This document shows, in pieces, positions 34,257 through 44,442 of a stretch of 64,000 bases of DNA (the stretch's first letter is position 1; each line of letters starts with the position of its first letter). The position numbers and the translations under genes are program-made. This DNA is from an uncultured Alteromonadaceae bacterium. GTDB lineage: Bacteria > Pseudomonadota > Gammaproteobacteria > Enterobacterales > Alteromonadaceae. The stretch covers positions 1-64,000 of the forward strand of contig CANMXU010000023.1 of NCBI GenBank assembly GCA_947501935.1. Direction: 5' to 3'. The notes under the pieces are model-generated. The model searched no databases. It was not told the DNA's origin and worked only from the letters and a program-made list of their open reading frames with translations.

Positions 34257-35648
34257 ATGAAATATCCGCTATGCACACAGACAAAGTTTGGAAAATTTCG
34301 CGCAAATGTTTATTTGATGCTGAAACGACCTTACCTAGTGACTGCCGCTTTTTCATACAGTTTAGTGGCGTTATTAGTCGTTATTTATTTAGCAAAAACG
34401 CCACGCTTTAGCAGCAATATGGAATTGGTATTACCCGGCACAGGCAGCAGTAATAGCGTAACCCTTGATAATGTTGGCCAAGTGGTTTCGCAAACCAATA
34501 CGCCATTTTCAGGTGGAGGATTTAACCCGCGAGTAAATTATAAAGAAATGCTTTCTAGCCGAGGTGTTCGTGAGCGTGCAGCAAAAAGTTTACAAATGTC
34601 TTTAAGCGATTTTGGTAAAGCAAAAATTAAACTTACCGAGCAAACCTCAATTATAAGCTTAGGTGTAAGTGGTTCAACTCCTAGTCTTGCTCAAGCAAAA
34701 GCCTTTGCCTTGTATCAATCATTACAAGAAGAGTTAGATGTTTTACGCGCTGATGAAGTATCACGTCGCGACGTTAGCATTAAAAATGTACTCAATCAGT
34801 ACCGTGAAAGAATGAATATTACCCGCAGCGCTATTGTTGATTTTCAGCAACGCTCCATGGTGGTTTCTGTTGACCAAATGGATCAGCTTATTAAAACCCT
34901 TTCGGCCGTAAAAGAACGTCAAATGTATGCCCGAGCTGAATTGGAACAGTCAGAAGAATATATTAACCAATTAAGCACTGAACTTGGCGTTTCACCGAAG
35001 TTGGCGGGTCAAGCTTTTGTATTGCAATCAGATGTTGAATTTAGAGCTTATTTAGGCGAGCTAGAAGTTAGCATCAGCAAGCTTTCTGAATATAGCTCAC
35101 GCTGGGGCAGTAACCATCCTAAAGTTATTGCCCAGCAAAAGCGTTTAAACTTTACCCGTGCCGCGATAAACAATCGTAGCAGTGAAATTTTTGGCCTTAA
35201 TACCACTGAAATTTTTAATACTTTAAACCTTGAGCTAAATCCAAAACGCTCACAATTATTTGCTGACTTAATAGAAGCTTATGCGGCTCATCAAGGCCAA
35301 GATTCAATGTTGGCTGATCTTAAACGCTCAATTGATCATTTAAATGATCAATTGAAAATTTACTCTCGCGAAATTGTTGAATTAGAAAGGCTACAACGTG
35401 AATTTAACATGGCTGAAGCTATTTTTACTTCAGCTGCTGCCAGACTTGAAGCCGGTAAAGCCGATATTTTTGCTTCATACCCTGTACTGCAAATGTTAAC
35501 AACGCCTTCTTATCCCAACGAGCACAGCAGCCCAAGTCATATTATTGCCGCAATAGCTGCACTACTTGGCTTTTTCTTCATCACCCTTGGACTATTTATC
35601 TTATGGCAACGCAACAAATTAATCCGCATTCTTTTGAAGAAAAATTAA
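34257..35648 (+). CDS. Chain-length determinant / polysaccharide co-polymerase (Wzz family)
   Basis: Protein of 463 aa with an N-terminal membrane segment (residues about 28-48), a long periplasmic coiled-coil region (residues about 180-400) and a C-terminal membrane segment (IIAAIAALLGFFFITLGLFIL). No tyrosine-kinase domain follows, and no Wzc kinase or Wzb phosphatase gene is seen, so length control is by the kinase-less type. Its last 46 bases overlap the next gene. Confidence 0.85.
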   Translation: MKYPLCTQTKFGKFRANVYLMLKRPYLVTAAFSYSLVALLVVIYLAKTPRFSSNMELVLPGTGSSNSVTLDNVGQVVSQTNTPFSGGGFNPRVNYKEMLSSRGVRERAAKSLQMSLSDFGKAKIKLTEQTSIISLGVSGSTPSLAQAKAFALYQSLQEELDVLRADEVSRRDVSIKNVLNQYRERMNITRSAIVDFQQRSMVVSVDQMDQLIKTLSAVKERQMYARAELEQSEEYINQLSTELGVSPKLAGQAFVLQSDVEFRAYLGELEVSISKLSEYSSRWGSNHPKVIAQQKRLNFTRAAINNRSSEIFGLNTTEIFNTLNLELNPKRSQLFADLIEAYAAHQGQDSMLADLKRSIDHLNDQLKIYSREIVELERLQREFNMAEAIFTSAAARLEAGKADIFASYPVLQMLTTPSYPNEHSSPSHIIAAIAALLGFFFITLGLFILWQRNKLIRILLKKN

Positions 35649-36910
35649 TCTGGCTGGCCTTGATACTTACCTACCCATTTTTCGCGCTGGGTGCATTGTA
35701 CGTAACAGGTTCGTTAATAGGTTGGTTAATATTTATCATCGCGATATTGCGCTGGTACATCAACGGCAAAGAGCCGTTAGCCACCATTCCAGCCATTATT
35801 TGGCTATGGATAATAGCAGGTTTAGTGATGTTATTAGCTTTGATTATTGCTCATGCAAACTGGGAGTTAGGCTTGATGAAAACAATAAAATCAAGCATAG
35901 GCTGGACTAAAGGCTGGGCGTTAATGCCCTTGTTTTTACTACTGGGTAGCATAGTACAAATAAGCCCTAAACTGCTTATCAGAGCGATATGTGTGGTTTC
36001 TTTTCACAGCTTGCTCTTCGCCGTTATCACGGTAGCAGCTTATATCCTCAGCTTACCTGGCGATCTGTTTATTTCACCGCTAGAAATTATTGGCGGCCCT
36101 GGTGCAGACTTTTTTAAAGTGAGCTTATACGGTTTAAACCCAGAAACAGGTGCTGGTCGCTGGCGCTTCTTTACGCCATGGGCACCTGCGGCGGGTTTTA
36201 TGGCCTGCATCTTTTTAATTTTTTGCTTACAAGAAAGAAATAGCTTTTGGCGTTATGCAGGTTTAGCGGGCAGTTTAGCCATGTGTTTATTGTCGCAATC
36301 ACGTGCAGGTTGGGTAATTTACAGCTTATTAATTCCGCTTAGTCTATACACAGGAAAACTTGACAACCCCATTTTGTGGGTTGTATTAGGGCTTTTTATT
36401 CCTGCTGTATTGTTATTAGGTGAACCAATTTACCACTGGATAATTAGCGCATATGAAGATATCAAAGCGTCACGACCTGATTCAACCAGAGTACGTTCAA
36501 CTTTAGAAAGCATTGCTATACAACGTTGGTCTGCGGAGGCACCTATTTGGGGGCATGGCATTGTTGAACGTGGCCCTAAAATAGTTGAAGGCATGCCAAT
36601 TGGCTCACATCATAGCTGGTACGGTTTGCTTTTTGTTAAAGGAATTGTCGGCCTACTCGCTTTAGCAATACCATTATTTTTCACCAGCATTTATCTATTA
36701 ATACAAAGTAAAAACAGCCAAATGGCAAGAGCCGCCTTGTGCATGGTTCTGGTTTTTATTTGTTATTCATTTTTCGAAAATTTAGAAATTCTTACTTACC
36801 TATTTTGGCCTGCACTTATATGGATAGGCATTGCTCTTAACCCACTAAAATCTGGAGATAACTATGTTTCAAACCACTATGCTACAAACCGCAATGTTAC
36901 CAGCCACTAA
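35603..36910 (+). CDS. O-antigen ligase/Wzy-type polymerase
   Basis: Integral membrane protein of 435 aa with about 10-12 hydrophobic segments. The WzyC pattern is visible: FTPWAPAAGFMACIFLIF, then LLSQSRAGWVIYSLL (residue about 228), and a large periplasmic loop with GHGIVERGP and SHHSWYGLLFVKGIVG. In this context it is most likely the polymerase that joins repeat units. It overlaps the preceding gene by 46 bases and the following one by 47. Confidence 0.83.
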   Translation: MATQQINPHSFEEKLIWLALILTYPFFALGALYVTGSLIGWLIFIIAILRWYINGKEPLATIPAIIWLWIIAGLVMLLALIIAHANWELGLMKTIKSSIGWTKGWALMPLFLLLGSIVQISPKLLIRAICVVSFHSLLFAVITVAAYILSLPGDLFISPLEIIGGPGADFFKVSLYGLNPETGAGRWRFFTPWAPAAGFMACIFLIFCLQERNSFWRYAGLAGSLAMCLLSQSRAGWVIYSLLIPLSLYTGKLDNPILWVVLGLFIPAVLLLGEPIYHWIISAYEDIKASRPDSTRVRSTLESIAIQRWSAEAPIWGHGIVERGPKIVEGMPIGSHHSWYGLLFVKGIVGLLALAIPLFFTSIYLLIQSKNSQMARAALCMVLVFICYSFFENLEILTYLFWPALIWIGIALNPLKSGDNYVSNHYATNRNVTSH

Positions 36911-38018
36911 ATTCAAAAGTACTGACGCCTACATTGTTGGTTATTATGGCATGCAAAATAGCGGCGATGACGCGCTAATGTATGCTACTGCGTGGGGCGC
37001 AAATAAGTATTTATCCTGTGACCACAATAAAATTGGTTTATACGGCGACCATAACCGACACACGCCAGCAACACAGCAGTTAAACTTAAATTTTAAACAG
37101 AGCTTTCCCGGACAAAACCGTTTAGCGCATTACAAAGCCGCAATAAAAAGTAAACGAATAATCTTTGGTGGTGGCGCCGTTTTACATAGCACGACAGACA
37201 TCAACTTAAAGCGTCATTTAATGTCATTAGCAAGTCCTGAAAAAAGCCGTGCGGTTGGCGTGAGTATCGGACCATTTCAATCAGTCGCAGCTGAAAAAGC
37301 TTGTGCGCGTTTTCTTAATGAATGTGCTTTTGTTGGTGTAAGAGATGCCAATAGCTTAGCTATTGCCAACAGCATAGCGCCACAGGCCAAAGTAGAAAAA
37401 ACCTTTGATTTAGCACCACTATTATTATGTGCTAATAAATTTGTACAACCAAGCACACCACGTAAAGGCATTGCTTTAGCTTTATGCTCGGTGGCGATTG
37501 ACCCTATGGGGAAAATTGACCTAGTTGCTGAGCAGCAAAGACTAAACCAGCTATGCCAATTAATTACTACGCTTTATAACAACACTGGCGAAGCCATTAC
37601 CTTAATCGAATTTAATGGTCATAGCGTATTGGGCGATTGGGTAATAAATAACGCGATCAAGGCGCGTTTATCAAACAAAATCCCACTAATTATCAAACCG
37701 TATAACCCCAACCCTTTTGCAGTTATGAATGATCTTGCCAGCTATAAAGCGCTGATCAGTATGCGTTTGCACGGTTCAATTTTAGGCTACCTTGCCAAAA
37801 CTCCGGTGCTCTCGATTAATTATCATCAAAAGTGTGCAGGCTGGTGTCAGCAAATTGGCTTAGCCGAAAGTTATCAGTTAAACATCGCTGAGCAACAAAT
37901 CAGCCAACTGATAGAGCCATTAGAGCAAGGTTTAACACAAGGTTTCATTGCACCAAAACTTCCGGTTTCAGTGGCCTTAAATAAAGCATTATTAAATTGG
38001 AGTACAAGTTATGAATAA
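36864..38018 (+). CDS. Polysaccharide pyruvyl transferase family protein
   Basis: Protein of 384 aa of the CsaB/WcaK/AmsJ family. It opens with YIVGYYGMQNSGDDALMYA and later has IIFGGGAVLH, VGVSIGPFQS and the C-terminal ISMRLHGSILGYLAKTPVLSINYH with the family's RxH. It transfers pyruvate ketals from phosphoenolpyruvate to sugars, giving the polymer an acidic charge. The large overlap with the polymerase gene suggests coupled translation. An internal ATG could be the true start. Confidence 0.87.
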   Translation: MFQTTMLQTAMLPATKFKSTDAYIVGYYGMQNSGDDALMYATAWGANKYLSCDHNKIGLYGDHNRHTPATQQLNLNFKQSFPGQNRLAHYKAAIKSKRIIFGGGAVLHSTTDINLKRHLMSLASPEKSRAVGVSIGPFQSVAAEKACARFLNECAFVGVRDANSLAIANSIAPQAKVEKTFDLAPLLLCANKFVQPSTPRKGIALALCSVAIDPMGKIDLVAEQQRLNQLCQLITTLYNNTGEAITLIEFNGHSVLGDWVINNAIKARLSNKIPLIIKPYNPNPFAVMNDLASYKALISMRLHGSILGYLAKTPVLSINYHQKCAGWCQQIGLAESYQLNIAEQQISQLIEPLEQGLTQGFIAPKLPVSVALNKALLNWSTSYE

Positions 38019-38946
38019 CATAAAATTCACCGTTATCATTCCGCTATACAATAAAGCTAGCCATATTCTTCGCACGCTTAAAAGTGTAGCTTGGCAAAAA
38101 TATCCGGCTACAGAAATTATTGTCGTTGATGATGGCTCTACTGACGAAGGCGTTTTGTTAATTGAGCAAGCGAATATTGCAAATGTACGTTTAATCAAAC
38201 AACAAAACCAAGGGGTTTCTGCCGCACGTAATACCGGCATAAAAGCAGCAAGTTGTGACTACATTGCTTTTCTCGACGCTGATGACCAATGGCTTCCTTT
38301 ATATTTGGATGAAATTTCGGGTTTAATACATCGTTTTCCCCGCGCCGAATTTTTTGGCACTTGCTACCAAATAGTAGAAGCACAAGATAATTATGTTGAT
38401 GCCAAAATTAATATGTTACCCGCCGACCCTAAAGGTATTTTATTGGATGATTATTTTGATATTGCCTCGCGCGGCGATTTACCATTTACCATGTCATCAA
38501 TTACCATCAAGCGTGCTTTATTTAATAAAATCGGGATGTTTCCTGTGGGCGAGCCTATTGGTGAAGATCAAGACTTTTTCTGTCGAGCGGCCTTGCACAC
38601 CGCTATCGCTTATTCAGTAAATATTCATTCTTTATATCATAAAGATGCACAAAACCAAGCAAGTAGAGATAATGTACCAACTGAAGAATGTGCCTTTAGT
38701 ATTCGAGTAAGTGCCAAAGCACAATTGCTAAAAGATGACGTAAAAATGAAAACCAGCATGCTACGTTATAGCGCGGCTCATTTATGTCACCTTGCTAAAC
38801 TTAATATTTTAAATGGCCGTTTTAGCCAAGGGCGTAAGTTGTTAGCCGACCCACGTTGTAAATTAAAACCTAAACATTTACTAGCCTTGTATGGATTTTC
38901 TTGGTTTAAACAGCTACAAAGAAATGTTACTAACTTAGTTTATTAA
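38011..38946 (+). CDS. Family 2 glycosyltransferase
   Basis: Protein of 311 aa with a GT-A domain: FTVIIPLYNKASHI, EIIVVDDGSTDEG, GVSAARNTG and IAFLDADDQWLP (DxD). Its start overlaps the pyruvyl transferase gene by 8 bases, and it is the last gene of the export operon. It resembles the transferase at 19410-20420 in the N-terminal half. The sugar is unknown. Confidence 0.9.
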   Translation: MNNIKFTVIIPLYNKASHILRTLKSVAWQKYPATEIIVVDDGSTDEGVLLIEQANIANVRLIKQQNQGVSAARNTGIKAASCDYIAFLDADDQWLPLYLDEISGLIHRFPRAEFFGTCYQIVEAQDNYVDAKINMLPADPKGILLDDYFDIASRGDLPFTMSSITIKRALFNKIGMFPVGEPIGEDQDFFCRAALHTAIAYSVNIHSLYHKDAQNQASRDNVPTEECAFSIRVSAKAQLLKDDVKMKTSMLRYSAAHLCHLAKLNILNGRFSQGRKLLADPRCKLKPKHLLALYGFSWFKQLQRNVTNLVY

Positions 38947-38968
38947 TAAGTAAGGAAAAGTAGATAGC

Positions 38969-39001
38969 TAAAAAAAACCAGCGATATCGCTGGTTTTTTT
39001 A
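38969..39001. terminator. Bidirectional terminator between the EPS and RND operons
   Basis: The perfect palindrome AACCAGCGATATCGCTGGTT (38976-38995) is flanked by A5 on the left and T5 on the right, so it serves both convergent units. Confidence 0.9.
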
Positions 39002-39022
39002 TGATGATGTTAATTTAACTAA

Positions 39023-42000
39023 TTAAACGCTAGGTTGGCCTTTAATTTTCTCACGCATACCTTGTATAACCATATAAAAGTACGGCACTAAAATCGTTCC
39101 AAAAATGGTTGCAGCAACCATACCCGCAAGTACTGTTAAACCCAAAGATACACGGCTGCCAGCGCCAGCGCCTGTAGCAAATACCAATGGCAATACCCCT
39201 AAAACAAACGAAAGGGCTGTCATTAATACCGCGCGAAAGCGCATTTTTGCAGCGTTAAGTGCCGCTTCAAATATGCTTGCGCCATTCGCTCGCTCTTCCA
39301 TCGCAAACTCAACAATCAGTATCGCGGTTTTGGTAGAAAGGCCAATCAGTAAAACCAAACCTACTTGCGCATAAATATTGTTCGCCATACCCACGGTATA
39401 AAGCGCTAACATTGCCCCAAAAATGGCTAAAGGTACCGCGGCAATAACAGAAAATGGAATGGTCCAACTTTCGTATTGAGCTACCAAAAATAAATAAACA
39501 AACAAAATAGCTAAAGCAAAAAGTATCGGCGCTAAATCACCCGCTTCTAATTCTTGTTTTGACTGCCCGGCCCACTCATAAATATAACCTTGTGGTAATT
39601 TTGCTGATAACTCTGCCATTGCTGCAATCGCTTCACCTGACGAATAGCCCTGTGCTGCTTGCCCAGAAATGCTAGCACTACGATATAAATTAAAGTGACT
39701 AATCGTTGTTGGTCCTAAAATGGGCTCAAGCTTAGCTAAAGTAGTTAATGGCACCATATCACCGTCGCTATTACGCACGAAATAATGACGTAAGTCTGAC
39801 GGGTCTTTACGGAACTGGGTTTCTGCTTGAATAGTTACTCGGTAAGTTCGACCAAATTGACTAAAGTCGTTAATGTACATTGAACCGAGTTGCGCTTGTA
39901 ACGTGGTGAAAATATCTGATAACGCCACACCTTGCGCTTTAGCTTTGTTACGGTCGACTTCTAAAAAGTATTGCGGCACGTTGGCGCGAAAGGTACTAAA
40001 CACCCGAGAAAGCTCTGGCCGTTGGTTGGCTTCATAAATTAAACCATTCATTACTTGCGCTAATACTGCAGGATCGCGCCCTTCGCTATCTTGCAACTTA
40101 TATTCAAAACCTGAACTATTACCTAAGCCTGGAATTGGCGGTGGGTTAAATACCATAATTTGCGCATCAGGCATCGACCATAATTGCCCCATTAAACGCT
40201 GAATAATTTGTCGTAAGCCTAACTCTGGTGTCGTCCGTTCTTCCCAATCTTTTAACATGATAATAGCTAAAGCATTATTCGAGCCTGCACCACCTAATAA
40301 TGAAAAGCCCGATACGGTAATAATATTAACCACAGCCGGATCGTTAGTAATAATCGGGGTGATTTTATCCATCACCGCTTGCGTACGATTCGAAGATGCA
40401 GCATCGGGTAATTGCACATCAACAAATACATAACCTTGGTCTTCACCAGGCACAAAAGCGGTCGGTACGTTTGATGATAACCACGCCGTAGCAGCAAAAA
40501 CAATCGCTACTAAAATACCTACTCGCGCACTACGCTTTAAGGCATAGTTTACGGTTTTGGTATAACCACCGGTTAGCTTATTAATGCCGCGATTAAAGAA
40601 AGATAACCAAGTGATTGGTTTCATATTTTTTTCGCTAAGTAGCACAGTACATAATGCCGGGCTTAGCGTTAAAGCATTTAGTGATGATATTAAAACCGCA
40701 AACGAAATAGTTACCGAGAATTGTTTATATAATTCACCGGTAATACCCGGCATAAAGGCAACCGGAACAAAAACCGCGAGTAGTACTAAGGTGGTTGCAA
40801 TAATAGGACCGGAAACTTGTTCCATCGCCTTGGTTACCGCTTCTTTAATTGGCAGTTTTTCTTCTTTTAAAATACGCTCAACATTTTCAATAACAATAAT
40901 CGCGTCATCAACCACAATACCAATGGCGAGTACTAAGCCAAATAAGGTAATGGTATTAATCGAGTAACCCATTAAAATCATAAAGGCAAAAGTGCCCACT
41001 AGCGATACGGGAATAGCTAATGAAGGAATTATGGTGGCGCGCCAGTTTTGTAAGAATAAAAATACCACTAAAATAACCAAGCCAACCGCTTGGAATAAAG
41101 TGACTTTTACTTCTTCAATTGAACGAATAATAAATTCGGTGGTGTCGTAAGGAATAACATACTCTAAACCTTCAGGAAAACGGCTTGCGAGTACCTTCAT
41201 TTCTGCTTTAATTAACTGTGCGACTTCAGTAGCGTTAGCATCGGGCAATTGATAAACCACCAAAAAGGCGGTTTGGTTACCGTTTAAACGGGCTTGAGTT
41301 GAATAATCAGCGGCGCCTAGTTCGATACGGGCGATATCGTCTAAACGCACAAAATTACCATTTTTTCGAGCTCGAATAATGGTTTGACCAAACTCTTCCG
41401 CAGTTTTTAAACGCCCTTTAGCTTGAATAGAATACTCAAATTGCTGATTAGGCAGTGATGGACTAGCACCTAACTTACCGGCAGCCACTATCATATTCTG
41501 CTCTTGTAGCGCTTGTTTTACTTCGGCAACAGTAACATTTAATGACGACATCCGATCTGGTCGCAGCCAAGCACGCATGCTGTAAGTCATTTCTCCCATC
41601 ACTTCAGCTGAGGCAACACCTTTAATACGGCTTAGTGGGTCAACTAAATAGTTAGTGGCGTAGTTACTTAAAAATAGCTGGTCAATGCCTTCTTGCTCTG
41701 AAAATAAATTTACCCCAAGCAGCATGCTGCTTGATTTTTTCTTAACCACTACACCTTGACGAGTAACTTCAGCTGGTAGCGAGCTATTAGCAAGCGCAAC
41801 ACGGTTTTGCACATTTACCTGTGCCATATCGCTGTCGGTACCCACTTTAAAATAAACCGTGATCACCGCACTGCCATTATTTGACGCAGAAGACTCGATA
41901 TACATCATATCTTCTACACCATTCACTTGTTCTTCTATGGGCCGGATCACCGACTCTTCTACCACCTGTGCACTTGCACCAGGGTAAATCGCGGATATTT

Positions 42001-42133
42001 GTACCTGTGGCGGCGTAATTTCAGGGTACATATTCACTGGCAATAACAACATTGCTATAAGTCCAGCAAGCGTTATAACAATTGAAATTACAAAGGCAAA
42101 CTTAGGCCTTTCAATAAAGGTTTTACTTATCAT
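39023..42133 (-). CDS. RND efflux pump inner-membrane transporter (HAE1/AcrB family)
   Basis: Protein of 1036 aa with the AcrB layout: N-terminal membrane helix (FAFVISIVITLAGLIAMLLLP), two large periplasmic loops and 12 helices. The proton-relay aspartates of helix 4 are present in GIVVDDAIIVIENVERI. The C-terminal VLMTALSFVLGVLPLVFATGAG is typical. It drives proton-coupled export of drugs or other amphiphiles. It is downstream of and 9 bases from its membrane-fusion partner. No TolC gene is in the window. Confidence 0.95.
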   Translation of the reverse strand: MISKTFIERPKFAFVISIVITLAGLIAMLLLPVNMYPEITPPQVQISAIYPGASAQVVEESVIRPIEEQVNGVEDMMYIESSASNNGSAVITVYFKVGTDSDMAQVNVQNRVALANSSLPAEVTRQGVVVKKKSSSMLLGVNLFSEQEGIDQLFLSNYATNYLVDPLSRIKGVASAEVMGEMTYSMRAWLRPDRMSSLNVTVAEVKQALQEQNMIVAAGKLGASPSLPNQQFEYSIQAKGRLKTAEEFGQTIIRARKNGNFVRLDDIARIELGAADYSTQARLNGNQTAFLVVYQLPDANATEVAQLIKAEMKVLASRFPEGLEYVIPYDTTEFIIRSIEEVKVTLFQAVGLVILVVFLFLQNWRATIIPSLAIPVSLVGTFAFMILMGYSINTITLFGLVLAIGIVVDDAIIVIENVERILKEEKLPIKEAVTKAMEQVSGPIIATTLVLLAVFVPVAFMPGITGELYKQFSVTISFAVLISSLNALTLSPALCTVLLSEKNMKPITWLSFFNRGINKLTGGYTKTVNYALKRSARVGILVAIVFAATAWLSSNVPTAFVPGEDQGYVFVDVQLPDAASSNRTQAVMDKITPIITNDPAVVNIITVSGFSLLGGAGSNNALAIIMLKDWEERTTPELGLRQIIQRLMGQLWSMPDAQIMVFNPPPIPGLGNSSGFEYKLQDSEGRDPAVLAQVMNGLIYEANQRPELSRVFSTFRANVPQYFLEVDRNKAKAQGVALSDIFTTLQAQLGSMYINDFSQFGRTYRVTIQAETQFRKDPSDLRHYFVRNSDGDMVPLTTLAKLEPILGPTTISHFNLYRSASISGQAAQGYSSGEAIAAMAELSAKLPQGYIYEWAGQSKQELEAGDLAPILFALAILFVYLFLVAQYESWTIPFSVIAAVPLAIFGAMLALYTVGMANNIYAQVGLVLLIGLSTKTAILIVEFAMEERANGASIFEAALNAAKMRFRAVLMTALSFVLGVLPLVFATGAGAGSRVSLGLTVLAGMVAATIFGTILVPYFYMVIQGMREKIKGQPSV

Positions 42134-42142
42134 GCTAAGCCC

Positions 42143-43345
42143 CTAGTTCACTGCGATGTCGGTAATGGCACCTGTGGTAGGGTCAACCGCTTTAGCAACA
42201 GGTTTAACTTCTACGCCAGAACGTACTTTTTGCAAACCTTCAACAACGACTTGTTCGCCTTCTTCGAGTCCTGACTTAACCACCCACATAGCATTGATAC
42301 GGCGGCCTAAAACAACATGGCGTTGTGATACTAAGTTTTTATCATCAATAACTAAAACAAACTTACCTTGCTGATTTTCTTGCACGGCAGCTTGGGGAAT
42401 TAACGCCATTTTTTCTTTAATTTGGCTTTCTATAATTAAATTAACAAACAAGCCGGGTAAAATAACTTTTTCAGGATTAGGGAATAATGCCCTTAATTCA
42501 ACCGTGCCCATACCTTGGTCAATTTTCGTATCAGCAAAGTCTAAAATCCCCATTTCACCATAAGTGGTGTTGTTAGGTAAACGCAGAGTTATATCAATAG
42601 GTGCATCCGCAGGATTATCAAGATTACGATGCTGTTGTAAATGGGTAATAAAATCGCTTTCTTCTACTTGAAAGCTGACATAAATAGGATCGGTTATGGT
42701 TAAGGTAGCAAGTACATCGCTATTTGGGCCAACAATATTACCAACATCATAATTAACCTTACCAATAGAGCCACTAAATGGGGCATGAATTTGTGTATAA
42801 CTTAAATTCAATTGCGCTTTTTCTAATGCCGCTTTCGCTGCGTTTACACCAGCTTTAGCTTGAGATTCTTCAGTGGTTAAACGATCGTAATCAGATTGTG
42901 AAATATAGCCTTCATCAATCAATTCATTAGCCCGCTTTAAATTACGAATAGCATTACCTTCGGCTGAAAGTTTACTGTTTAAGTCAGCTTGAGCCTGAGT
43001 AAGCGAAGCTTCATAAGCGGCAGGGTCTATTTTTAACAGCAGTTGGCCTTTATCTACTCTTTTACCTTCTTTAAAGTGACGTTCAATTAACTCGCCCTCT
43101 ACTCGTGCTCGAAGGTTGGCTTCTTTGGACGCTTCAGTACGCGCTACAAATTCTTTATAGCGACCTACATCATCATTACTAACGATATATACAGACACCG
43201 CTGGCGCAGGTGCAGCTACTTTCACTGGCTCTTGCTTACCACAACCTGCGATAGTGAGCACTGCCAGCGCAGACATTAAGATGCTTTTAGTGTAATGATT
43301 AAATTGAATTTTTGATAAAAAAGAAAGTGATGTAGATCTTGGCAT
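42143..43345 (-). CDS. RND efflux membrane-fusion protein (AcrA family)
   Basis: Periplasmic adaptor of 400 aa, probably a lipoprotein (signal ending LTIAGCGKQ). The lipoyl halves are EANLRARVEGELIERHFKEG and LSYTQIHAPFSGSIGKVNYD, with an alpha-hairpin between them (residues about 110-175) and beta-barrel and membrane-proximal parts after. It links the pump to an outer-membrane channel. It is first in the two-gene operon, and no regulator gene is adjacent. Confidence 0.93.
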   Translation of the reverse strand: MPRSTSLSFLSKIQFNHYTKSILMSALAVLTIAGCGKQEPVKVAAPAPAVSVYIVSNDDVGRYKEFVARTEASKEANLRARVEGELIERHFKEGKRVDKGQLLLKIDPAAYEASLTQAQADLNSKLSAEGNAIRNLKRANELIDEGYISQSDYDRLTTEESQAKAGVNAAKAALEKAQLNLSYTQIHAPFSGSIGKVNYDVGNIVGPNSDVLATLTITDPIYVSFQVEESDFITHLQQHRNLDNPADAPIDITLRLPNNTTYGEMGILDFADTKIDQGMGTVELRALFPNPEKVILPGLFVNLIIESQIKEKMALIPQAAVQENQQGKFVLVIDDKNLVSQRHVVLGRRINAMWVVKSGLEEGEQVVVEGLQKVRSGVEVKPVAKAVDPTTGAITDIAVN

Positions 43346-43683
43346 TGAATAATGATCCTTGTAAAAAGCAGTATAATTGTTACAGCAATAACTGATTATT
43401 ACACATCCAAGACAAAATGCGCCTTGTTTTTATTCATAAAAACAAACACTGTTGTAAATTGGTTATCCTCTCCTATATCAGCCAAAGCATTTGCCACTAA
43501 AATACGACACTTTAAATACTAACGAATATATAAAAATTAAATTAGTAGAAAACTTTTTAGCGCTTGCTTGTAAAGCTTATCGTTGATCCCAACCTTAGTA
43601 CTAACAATGTGTTTATGAACATCTATTTATTAAAGTTAAAACACTTAACTACTTGTTCTTTGATGATTTAAAAATTACTTATT
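43346..43683. other. 338-bp divergent spacer
   Basis: It must contain the promoters of the efflux operon (minus) and of rsmE (plus). I see AT-rich sequence with no clear operator, small RNA or gene. Confidence 0.5.
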
Positions 43684-44418
43684 ATGAGAAATCCAAGAAT
43701 TTACCAAAACTCGGCCTTAGCGGTTAAGCAAACCATAACCTTAGATGATGACGCTTTCGGCCATGCCGTGCGGGTATTACGTTTAAAAAATGACGACACG
43801 GTGACCTTATTTAATGGTCAGTCGAATCTAGAGTTTTCTGGCACCTTAACTAACGTTAGTAAAAAACAGGCAGACGTATATTTAAGCAACAGCTTTGAAA
43901 AAGCAGTTGAATCACCGTTAAATATTCACTTAGGGCAAGGTATATCGCGTGGTGATCGCATGGACTTCACCTTGCAAAAATCAGTAGAATTGGGTGTTAA
44001 TACTATCACGCCACTGTTTACCGAACGTTGCGGCGTAAAACTCAATAAAGAGCGCTTAGCGAAAAAAGTTGAACAATGGCAAAAAATAGTTATCAGCGCG
44101 TGTGAACAATCTGGCCGTTGTTCGGTCCCTATAGTTAATCAGCCAATGTTATTGCAAGACTGGTTGGCACAGCAAACCTCGGCCTTAAAAATAAACTTAC
44201 ATCCCAAAGCACAGCATTCCATAATGTCTTTGCCGATGGAAAATAAGCGAGTACGTTTATTAATAGGTCCAGAAGGCGGTTTAAGTAATGACGAAATTAG
44301 CTTAGCCACAAAAGCAGGTTTTACTGATGTTTTACTTGGGCCAAGAGTACTGCGCACTGAAACAGCAGCACTAACGGCAATAACCGCGTTACAATGCCGA
44401 TATGGCGATTTAGCATAA
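43684..44418 (+). CDS. rsmE: 16S rRNA (uracil-1498-N3)-methyltransferase
   Basis: SPOUT-class methyltransferase of 244 aa. RNA-binding start (RNPRIYQNSALA), HAVRVLRL, then the knotted C-terminal domain with LLIGPEGGLSNDEI and LGPRVLRTETAA, the SAM-binding loops. It is first in the conserved rsmE-gshB-yqgE-ruvX run. Confidence 0.95.
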   Translation: MRNPRIYQNSALAVKQTITLDDDAFGHAVRVLRLKNDDTVTLFNGQSNLEFSGTLTNVSKKQADVYLSNSFEKAVESPLNIHLGQGISRGDRMDFTLQKSVELGVNTITPLFTERCGVKLNKERLAKKVEQWQKIVISACEQSGRCSVPIVNQPMLLQDWLAQQTSALKINLHPKAQHSIMSLPMENKRVRLLIGPEGGLSNDEISLATKAGFTDVLLGPRVLRTETAALTAITALQCRYGDLA

Positions 44419-44442
44419 TTACTAATGAATTTAGGATAGAAA

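Noticed and set aside
39105..40967. Plus-strand ORFs inside the RND pump gene and similar antisense ORFs across the window
   Set aside because: They are shadows of strongly supported genes on the other strand, without ribosome-binding sites or family features.
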